7,500 nucleotides of DNA from DASXMX01 sp036794395. Its GTDB lineage: Bacteria; Planctomycetota; Phycisphaerae; Tepidisphaerales; Tepidisphaeraceae. The stretch lies in NCBI GenBank assembly GCA_036794395.1, contig DAIRGS010000347.1, forward strand, positions 1 through 7,500. Reading direction: 5' to 3'. The notes below the pieces were generated by a model. It did no database searches. It saw only the letters and a program-made list of their open reading frames with translations, and was not told where the DNA came from. Numbering within the stretch: the stretch's first letter is position 1; every line of letters starts with the position of its first letter. Shown piece by piece: positions 1 through 5,435 of this stretch. Both the position numbers and the translations under genes were made by a program.

Positions 1-36
1 GCTCGCGGGCAGTCGCCAATTCCGCTCGCTTCCCCC

Positions 37-84
37 GGCGTACCGGTGGAGGGAATGAGAGGCGTACAGGGAGAGGGAATAAGC
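37..84. repeat. Degenerate 24-bp tandem repeat (two copies)
   Basis: Positions 37-60 and 61-84 align without gaps at 19 of 24 bases; both begin GGCGTAC and share GAGGGAAT near the end. The unit length is a multiple of three, so any reading frame through it stays open. The purine-rich GGAGAGGG character resembles one arm of the palindromic repeats found later in the window, so this may be a decayed intergenic repeat rather than coding sequence. It lies just upstream of the DUF1080 gene. Confidence 0.5.
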
Positions 85-119
85 GCCGGTCGCCGAAACT
101 GTTACGGCCGCTTGCCCTG

Positions 120-791
120 ATGGTGGTGGCTTTAACGGCGATGTTGGGCGCGGGCCCCGACAATTCCGGCAAAGCGGTTTCTCTTTTTGATGGCAAAACC
201 CTGGCCGGTTGGCAGGGCGACGCCAAATTCTGGCGCGTTGAAGATGGGCAGATCGTGGCAGGCAAGGCCGAGGATAAGCAGCCGCACAACGATTTCCTGG
301 CGACGGAGAAATCCTATTCGAATTTCGATCTGCACCTGAAGCTCAAGCTCGTCGGCACCGAAGGCTTCGTCAACTCCGGCATCCAGTTTCGCAGTCTGCG
401 CGTCCCCAACAATTTCGAAATGAGCGGCTACCAGGCCGACGCCGGCGAAGGCTACTGGGGCGCGCTCTACGATGAGACCCGCCGCGATATGGTGCTTATG
501 CCCCCCATGGACCCGGCCGCCCTCAAGAAAGTTTTCAAGCCGCAGGATTGGAATGACTACCGCGTTCGCGCGGATGGCCCCCATATCGAAACCTGGATCA
601 ACGGCGTGAAATGCGTCGATTACACCGAGAAACTCCCCAACATCGCCCAGGATGGCCACATCGGCCTGCAAATCCACGGCAGCGGGAAAACGGTCGTGTA
701 CTTTAAAGACATCACCATCGAAGAACTCCCCCCAACCGCAGACGCCCCCACCTGGGAAAAGCTCGGCGGATACAAGAAGTGGAAGAAATAA
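120..791 (+). CDS. Secreted DUF1080 / 3-keto-disaccharide hydrolase family protein
   Basis: A 223-residue protein covering one DUF1080 domain (residues about 20-203), the concanavalin-like beta-sandwich family now named 3-keto-disaccharide hydrolase. Visible family motifs are LFDGKTLAGW (22-31), NSGIQFR (85-91), the GYQADAG and WGALYDE segment after it, WNDYRV, and GHIGLQIHG (179-187) leading into a closing strand that ends IEEL. Some family members cleave glycosides already oxidised at C3; others are uncharacterised, so the substrate is unknown. The N-terminus MVVALTAMLGAG is a hydrophobic signal core but lacks a basic n-region. The same frame upstream reads KRRSPKLLRPLAL and stays open to the window edge without ATG, GTG or TTG, so the true start may be non-canonical or further left. 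ATG 120 is the first conventional start visible. Export to the periplasm is inferred. The next gene follows on the same strand after 89 bases. The family call is firm, the start is not. Confidence 0.88.
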   Translation: MVVALTAMLGAGPDNSGKAVSLFDGKTLAGWQGDAKFWRVEDGQIVAGKAEDKQPHNDFLATEKSYSNFDLHLKLKLVGTEGFVNSGIQFRSLRVPNNFEMSGYQADAGEGYWGALYDETRRDMVLMPPMDPAALKKVFKPQDWNDYRVRADGPHIETWINGVKCVDYTEKLPNIAQDGHIGLQIHGSGKTVVYFKDITIEELPPTADAPTWEKLGGYKKWKK

Positions 792-795
792 CTCC

Positions 796-830
796 GTAGG
801 GGCGGACCCCCGTGTCCGCCCTGCCGCCCC
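796..830. repeat. GC-rich palindromic intergenic element
   Basis: GGGCGGAC (800-807) pairs perfectly with GTCCGCCC (814-821) around a six-base loop. The hairpin begins nine bases after the DUF1080 stop codon and is followed by CTGCCGCCCC rather than a run of T. It is therefore not a classical intrinsic terminator, although it could stabilise the 3' end of the message. The form GTAGGGGCGGAC...GTCCGCCC matches from memory a widespread extragenic repeat of environmental bacterial genomes. Whether it is repeated in this genome cannot be seen from one copy. Confidence 0.6.
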
Positions 831-880
831 GCTAGTAACGATCCCCACTTCTCGGCCCGATTCCACGACGGAAACCAGCA

Positions 881-3574
881 ATGACGGTCAATCATCGAAG
901 GTACGGATGGGCCTGTATCGCCAGCTGCGCGCTCGCCATTGGATGCTCAAACAACCATCCCGAAGAACGCTCCAACCGCAACTGGGCCGAGCAGGTCACG
1001 CAATTCGGCCCGAACGGCGGCGCGATCGTTCCCACCCAGCAAATCCTTACACCCGCAGGATCGCAGGTCGAGTTGCCCGGCCTGCGACCTCAAGCCATCG
1101 CGCTCAGTCCTGATGGCCAGCTTCTCATCACCTCGGGCCTTACCGCGGAGCTGGTCGTGCTCGATCCATCCATCGGTACGATCAAACAACGCGTGCCTCT
1201 CCCCCCGGACTCGATCAAAATCGATGGCTCAATGCAGTCAGCCCGCAACCTGCGTCCTGAACGCGGGGCGCAACTGAGCTACACCGGCCTAATTTTCGCC
1301 CCCGATGGCCGGCACATTTACCTCTCAAACGTCCAAGGCAGCGTTAAAGTCTTCGACGTTGCGGAAGATCACCAAGTCACGGCCCGCGGATCGATCTCCC
1401 TTCCTCCAACCGGCCTCAAATCGCGCCCGCGCGATATTCCTTCGGGCCTCGCCACCTCCGCCGATGGCCAGCGTCTTTATGTCTCGCTCAACGTGTCCAA
1501 TCGCTTAGCCGAGATCGACGCCGCCACCGGCAAGACGCTCCGCACGTTTGATGTCGGCAACGCACCATTTCAGGTGGCGATCACCGGTGGTAAGGCATAC
1601 ATCAGCAACTGGGGTGGCCGTCGCCCCGATGGAAATGAGCCGACCGGACCGATCGGCAAGAATGGTAAAGTTCGCGTTGACCCTATTCGCTTCATCGCCA
1701 ATGAAGGCTCGGTGAGCGTCGTCGATCTGGCCGAGGGAAAAACCCTCAAGGAAATCCAGGTTGGTCTGCATTCATCCGTGCTCACGACCACGTCCGACGG
1801 GAAATTCGTCGTCGTCGCCAACGCCAACAGCGACACGCTCAGCGTCATCGATACCGCGACTGATGCCGTCGTCGAAACGATCTCCACGCGTTACGAAACC
1901 TCTGACCCGTTCGGTTGCAGCCCCAATGCGCTCACCTTCGACACCACCGGCAAAACCCTTTACGTCTGCAACGGCACGCAAAACAGCATCGCGGTCATCG
2001 ACTTCAATCCCGGTCATTCCAAACTCAAGGGCCTCATCCCAACCGCCTGGTATCCCGGCGCCATTGCGTGGGATGCGCCGCGAAATACGTTTGACGTAGC
2101 CAACATCAAAGGCGTCGGCTCTGGCAAGCGCCTCGCCCCGGGCGATCCGATAAAATTCAATTCACACCAGAACTTCGGAACCCTCTCGCTGATTCCGCTG
2201 CCCGAAAAAACCGCCCTCGAAAAAATGACGTCGCAAGTGCTGGAAAACTGCCGCCGTCGCGATGCCCTGGCCGCGCTTCGCCCACCTCGCCCGAACATCG
2301 CGCCTCGCCCCGTCCCGGAGCGCGTGGGCGAGCCCTCCGTCTTCAAACACGTCGTCTACATCATCAAAGAGAACCGTACTTACGACCAGGTCCTCGGCGA
2401 CATGAAGCAAGGCAATGGCGACGAATCTCTCTGCGTCTTCGGCGAGAAGTTTTCGCCCAACCAGCACAAGATGAGTCGCGATTTTGTTCTGCTCGACAAC
2501 ACCTATTGCGTCGGCATCAACAGCGCCGAAGGGCATCAATGGACCGGGGCCGCTTTCTCAACCGATTACCTCGAACGCTCCTACGCCGGATTTCCGCGCA
2601 GCTACCCCGACGGCATGGAAGAGAAAGACGCCGACGCGCTTGCCTACGCCCCGACGGGTTTCATCTGGGATAACGTCCTGGCTCACGGCAAGACCCTCCG
2701 CGACTATGGCGAATTCACCATCAGCACCAGCGGCTGGGCCGACAAAAGCCGTCGCGGCTCGCCATGCTTTACCGACTACTACAACGATTTCGTCAACCCA
2801 CAGGGCCTCATTCACATCGGCTCGCGCCCCACCATTCCCTCACTCGCCAATCACATGGCCACACAAACCGTCGGCTGGAACCTGGACATCCCCGATGTTC
2901 TTCGCGCCAAGCTATTCATCGACGAACTGCACGGCTTCGAAAAAGCCTGCGTCATGCCCGACCTCTCCATCATTTGCCTCCCCAACGATCACACCTCCGG
3001 CACCAAGGCCGGCTCCGCCACGCCGGGCGCGCAAATCGCCGACAACGACCTCGCCTTCGGTCAGATTGTCGAGGCCATCAGCCACAGCGCCTTCTGGAAA
3101 GACACGTGCATCCTCGCCATCGAAGACGATCCGCAAGCCGGGTGGGACCACGTCAGTGCCTTTCGCACCACCGCCTACGTCGTCAGCCCGTACACCAAAC
3201 GCGGCGCGGTCATCCACACCAACTACAACCAGCCCAGCCTTCTGCGAACGATCGAGCTCATCCTCGGCCTGCCTCCCATGAACCAGCTTGACGCCATGTC
3301 AACTCCCATGTTCGACTGTTTCAGGGATACCCCCGATCTTCGTCCATTCGAGGCGGTGGCAGCGCGGGTACCACTCGATGAGGTGAATCCGCCACCGCAG
3401 GCGATTCGCGATCGCCAAACACGCCGCTTTGCCGAAATCTCGGCCAAGCTGCCGCTGGCCCAGGCAGACAAGTGCCCCGAAGACCTGCTTAATCGCGTCA
3501 TCTGGAACGCCCAGAAAGGTTCCAGACTCGATTATCCCGCAAAGTATGCCGGGAAGGTTGATGACGATGATTGA
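881..3574 (+). CDS. Bifunctional YncE-type beta-propeller / alkaline phosphatase family lipoprotein
   Basis: 897 residues. The N-terminus has basic residues (RR at 6-7), a short hydrophobic stretch and ALAIGC with Cys22, so it looks like a lipoprotein signal and supports the 881 start, although only a weak GGAA lies upstream. Residues about 65-445 form a YncE/YVTN-type beta-propeller; blade motifs of the form SPDG..L..S/N...V.V.D recur near 70, 134, 187, 278 and 348. From about 488 begins a phosphoesterase domain of the acid phosphatase/phospholipase C type (alkaline phosphatase superfamily): HVVYIIKENRTYDQ (490-503; E497 and N498 are expected metal or catalytic ligands), EGHQWT (550-555), PNDHT (701-705), ADNDLA (720-725), and EDDPQAGWDHV (748-758). 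The domain ends near 815, followed by a roughly 80-residue tail finishing in four Asp. The fusion is a recognised architecture. The probable role is hydrolysis of a phosphate ester at the cell surface; substrate unknown. It may be cotranscribed with the DUF1080 gene. Confidence 0.9.
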   Translation: MTVNHRRYGWACIASCALAIGCSNNHPEERSNRNWAEQVTQFGPNGGAIVPTQQILTPAGSQVELPGLRPQAIALSPDGQLLITSGLTAELVVLDPSIGTIKQRVPLPPDSIKIDGSMQSARNLRPERGAQLSYTGLIFAPDGRHIYLSNVQGSVKVFDVAEDHQVTARGSISLPPTGLKSRPRDIPSGLATSADGQRLYVSLNVSNRLAEIDAATGKTLRTFDVGNAPFQVAITGGKAYISNWGGRRPDGNEPTGPIGKNGKVRVDPIRFIANEGSVSVVDLAEGKTLKEIQVGLHSSVLTTTSDGKFVVVANANSDTLSVIDTATDAVVETISTRYETSDPFGCSPNALTFDTTGKTLYVCNGTQNSIAVIDFNPGHSKLKGLIPTAWYPGAIAWDAPRNTFDVANIKGVGSGKRLAPGDPIKFNSHQNFGTLSLIPLPEKTALEKMTSQVLENCRRRDALAALRPPRPNIAPRPVPERVGEPSVFKHVVYIIKENRTYDQVLGDMKQGNGDESLCVFGEKFSPNQHKMSRDFVLLDNTYCVGINSAEGHQWTGAAFSTDYLERSYAGFPRSYPDGMEEKDADALAYAPTGFIWDNVLAHGKTLRDYGEFTISTSGWADKSRRGSPCFTDYYNDFVNPQGLIHIGSRPTIPSLANHMATQTVGWNLDIPDVLRAKLFIDELHGFEKACVMPDLSIICLPNDHTSGTKAGSATPGAQIADNDLAFGQIVEAISHSAFWKDTCILAIEDDPQAGWDHVSAFRTTAYVVSPYTKRGAVIHTNYNQPSLLRTIELILGLPPMNQLDAMSTPMFDCFRDTPDLRPFEAVAARVPLDEVNPPPQAIRDRQTRRFAEISAKLPLAQADKCPEDLLNRVIWNAQKGSRLDYPAKYAGKVDDDD

Positions 3575-3687
3575 GCAATAGCACACTACATGAACGGGAG
3601 GGCGAGGCTGGGCTGATGAAAACCGGTCCCTTTTCAAAGATCGCGTTAGCCCAGGTTTTGTTGCGCGATTTGACGCGCGCTTTCTTG

Positions 3688-3724
3688 CCCCCTCTCCCTC
3701 CGGGAGAGGGTTGGGGTGAGGGGG
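3688..3724. repeat. CCCTCTCCC / GGGAGAGGG palindromic repeat
   Basis: A perfect 9-bp stem, CCCTCTCCC (3690-3698) with GGGAGAGGG (3702-3710), encloses a three-base loop and is followed by TTGGGGTGAGGGGG. This is a very recognisable extragenic palindrome seen in many unrelated environmental bacterial genomes (from memory). It sits in the convergent gap, where such elements are common, and could form a stable structure in either transcript. It encodes no transposase; whether it is mobilised in trans is unknown. Confidence 0.75.
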
Positions 3725-3790
3725 AATTCCAGGCGCCGTTCCTCTCACGAATCGCTGTTTTTCAATGCTTACGAGCGCAACAAAACGCCA

Positions 3791-3808
3791 TTTGGCTCCG
3801 AGGCCAAA
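3791..3808. other. Weak hairpin in convergent gap
   Basis: TTTGGC (3791-3796) pairs with GCCAAA (3803-3808) around a six-base loop, followed on the plus strand by two more A and on the minus strand by TGGCGTTTTG. The stem is short and neither side has a proper T tract. It is only a faint terminator candidate and may be chance. Confidence 0.2.
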
Positions 3809-3830
3809 AACGACTCCTTTTCATCACCCC

Positions 3831-3893
3831 AGGGCGAGGCTCCCGCCGAGTTGTGGATCGTCGCAAGATGCGGCTCGGCCGGAGCCTCGCCCT
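3831..3893. repeat. Long imperfect inverted repeat (20-bp arms)
   Basis: The arms are 3831-3850 and 3874-3893. AGGGCGAGGCTCC pairs perfectly with GGAGCCTCGCCCT, then comes a single C-C mismatch, then GCCGAG pairs with CTCGGC, giving 19 of 20 paired positions around a 23-base loop. The arm sequence (GGCGAGGCTCCCGCCGAG) resembles one I recall as dispersed in planctomycete genomes. It lies 28 bases past the stop codon of the minus-strand oxidoreductase gene, so it would form in that gene's 3' untranslated region and could act as a terminator-like or RNA-stabilising structure. The flanks show no obvious target-site duplication. Confidence 0.75.
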
Positions 3894-3921
3894 CCCGGAT
3901 TGCTCGCAATGCGATTGGGCT

Positions 3922-5277
3922 CTATTCCAATATCTCCGCCGGATGCCGATATGGCGCTCGAAACTCCCTTCGAAGCAGCGCATTGGCCTGGGCATCGCCC
4001 ACGATCTGCCGCTTGGCAGGATCGTAAACCAGCGTCCTCCCATTCAATTGCGCCGACATATTCGCCAGGATGCATGATGCTGTTGAAATGTGGCCTTGCT
4101 CGATATCCGCAATCGGCCGGCCGCGATTTTCCACCGCCGCCAGCCAATCCTTCATATGGTGCCGCGTGGCGGGAGCAGCGTTCAATTCAATGTCCGGCTC
4201 GTTCACATCCTCCGGATACTGCTCCCTTTCAAACACGCAATCAAAGTGGATCGACTTCTGTCCCTTGTCCAGCGGAATGTAATCGGCGCGCATGGTGCTG
4301 GCCTTGAGCACGCCCTTCTCGCCGTAAAACATGGCGGACCATGGATAATCCGGATCAGCCGGGTTCCCCCAAGTGCGATGTTCCCACACCACGTTCAATT
4401 CCGGATACTCGAACAGCGCGGATTGCGTATCGCTGATATTCGATTTGCCCCCCTTCTGCACATAAATTCCCCCGCGCGAGCTGACGCGCTGCGGCCAATC
4501 CAGCTTTAACATCCAGCGCACGGTGTCGAACATATGTACGCACATGTCGCCCACGATTCCATTCCCGTATTCGGTAAACGTCCGCCACCAGCGCTTATGC
4601 GGAATCATGTCGTAATGCCGCATTGGCGCCGGGCCGGTCCAGTTTTCATAATCGAACCAATCGGGCGGTGTGCTGTCAGGCGGGTTGCCATTGGCCCGCA
4701 TCGGGATGTAACAACAAATATCCACGTGCGCGATCTTTCCAAGCATCGCCGTGTCGATGATCTCTTTCTTCGCCTGGATCAGATGCGGCGTGCTTTTGCG
4801 CTGGGTCCCCACTTGCACGACGCGATTGTGCTTCCGCGCCGCCGCCACCATCGCCTCCCCCTCCAGAATGTCCCGGCTGATGGGCTTCTGCACGTACACA
4901 TCCACCCCAGATGCCACCGCATCGATCATCATCAACGAATGCCAATGATCGGGCGACCCGATCAACACCAGGTCCAGATCCTTTTCCGCAAGCATCTTCC
5001 TGTAATCCCCAAACAGCCGCGGCTTCTTCTTTGACTTCTGCCGGGTCGAAATCAAATCCGCCGCCCCGGCCAGCATGTGCTGATCCGGATCGCACAAGCT
5101 CACCACCTCGACCGGAGACACCTGGATCAACCGGCACAAATCACTCTTCCCATACCATCCCGTCCCGATCAGCCCTGCCCGATACGTCTTCTGCTCCGCC
5201 CCATACGCGACATAACCGCCCATCATGGACGTGGCCACCCCCGCAACTCCAACCTTGAGAAAATCGCGGCGATTCAT
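3922..5277 (-). CDS. Tat-exported Gfo/Idh/MocA family oxidoreductase
   Basis: A 451-residue NAD(P)-dependent sugar or polyol dehydrogenase-like protein. The start at 5277 is set by an SD site seven bases upstream and by the twin-arginine signal NRRDFLKVG (2-10), then a hydrophobic stretch and probable cleavage after YGA (25-27). The N-terminal Rossmann fold carries GTGWYG (38-43), an acidic CDPD at the end of the second strand (62-65), PDHWH (109-113) and VQKP with K131 as the expected catalytic lysine. The C-terminal alpha/beta domain begins around 182 and contains the W.GPAP motif (213-218) and GDMCVHMFD (243-251), whose H248 and D251 match the usual active-site pattern. Family members typically oxidise or reduce sugar hydroxyls; Tat export implies folding with cofactor in the cytoplasm before transfer to the periplasm. 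The substrate cannot be deduced. It is transcribed away from the permease gene. A longer frame starting at 5337 would bury the Tat signal and is unlikely. Confidence 0.92.
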   Translation of the reverse strand: MNRRDFLKVGVAGVATSMMGGYVAYGAEQKTYRAGLIGTGWYGKSDLCRLIQVSPVEVVSLCDPDQHMLAGAADLISTRQKSKKKPRLFGDYRKMLAEKDLDLVLIGSPDHWHSLMMIDAVASGVDVYVQKPISRDILEGEAMVAAARKHNRVVQVGTQRKSTPHLIQAKKEIIDTAMLGKIAHVDICCYIPMRANGNPPDSTPPDWFDYENWTGPAPMRHYDMIPHKRWWRTFTEYGNGIVGDMCVHMFDTVRWMLKLDWPQRVSSRGGIYVQKGGKSNISDTQSALFEYPELNVVWEHRTWGNPADPDYPWSAMFYGEKGVLKASTMRADYIPLDKGQKSIHFDCVFEREQYPEDVNEPDIELNAAPATRHHMKDWLAAVENRGRPIADIEQGHISTASCILANMSAQLNGRTLVYDPAKRQIVGDAQANALLRREFRAPYRHPAEILE

Positions 5278-5435
5278 CGTCAATTCCTCCAAAAAGTTTT
5301 CGTCCGCCCAAAACCCCCGTGCCCCAAATCCTACCACGCGACCTCAAAACGCGACACGGACTTCCAGCGTGTGCGGGCGGCGCAACAACTCCCACCCCAT
5401 TCCAACACATGGACGCCCATCGCGTATGTCCTATC
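5278..5435. promoter_or_regulatory. Divergent intergenic region with promoters for two genes
   Basis: This 158-base gap separates divergently transcribed genes, so both promoters should lie here if the permease starts near 5436. A TAGGAT hexamer is present on the minus strand (5330-5335), but I find no convincing -35 partner at normal spacing and no operator-like palindrome. Unlike the other gaps it contains no palindromic repeat. On the plus strand ATGTCC occurs three times at 9-10 base spacing (5426, 5436, 5445), the last two containing candidate permease start codons. Confidence 0.45.
5285..5290 (-). promoter_or_regulatory. Shine-Dalgarno site of the oxidoreductase gene
   Basis: On the minus strand GGAGGA stands seven bases before ATG 5277. 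It is the only textbook ribosome-binding site in front of the four main genes, and it decides between the start at 5277 and the in-frame upstream ATG at 5337. Confidence 0.8.

Larger units (their letters stand above)
3575..3921. other. Repeat-bearing gap between convergent genes
   Basis: This 347-base gap separates the 3' ends of the phosphoesterase gene (+) and the oxidoreductase gene (-). I see no credible gene in it. Open frames that cross it translate the palindromes into the LPPLPPGEGWGEG type of sequence that is a known artefact of such repeats. It holds two strong inverted repeats, described separately, and one weak 6-bp hairpin. No T-rich tail marks a classical terminator for either gene, so the palindromes may serve at the transcript ends. 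Confidence 0.7.

Noticed and set aside
1..120. C-terminal end of an upstream gene finishing with TGA at 118-120
   Set aside because: Only 39 codons are visible, rich in Gly and Arg and spanning the tandem repeat, with no clear coding bias; it is noted as a possibility but not annotated.
132..881. 249-residue minus-strand open frame opposite the DUF1080 gene
   Set aside because: It mirrors a well-supported gene in a GC-rich region and shows no recognisable domain.
2484..3281. 265-residue plus-strand frame inside the phosphoesterase gene
   Set aside because: Its Ser/Pro/Thr/Ala-rich composition is typical of a shifted reading of GC-rich coding sequence, and the phosphoesterase frame carries clear motifs through the same bases.
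3791..3808. Intrinsic terminator for the convergent genes
   Set aside because: The stem is only six base pairs and lacks a T tract on either strand; it is kept only as a low-confidence hairpin.
3571..4077. 168-residue plus-strand open frame starting with TTG across the convergent gap
   Set aside because: It translates the palindromic repeat (LPPLPPGEGWGEG), runs into the antisense of the oxidoreductase gene and has no family resemblance.
5278..5337. 20-residue N-terminal extension of the oxidoreductase
   Set aside because: The extension would place the twin-arginine signal internally and ignores the GGAGGA site directly before ATG 5277.
5319..5435. N-terminal extension of the permease from ATG 5319
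   Set aside because: The extra residues (MPQILPRDLKTRHG...) are not membrane-like, have no SD site and would consume most of the divergent promoter gap.
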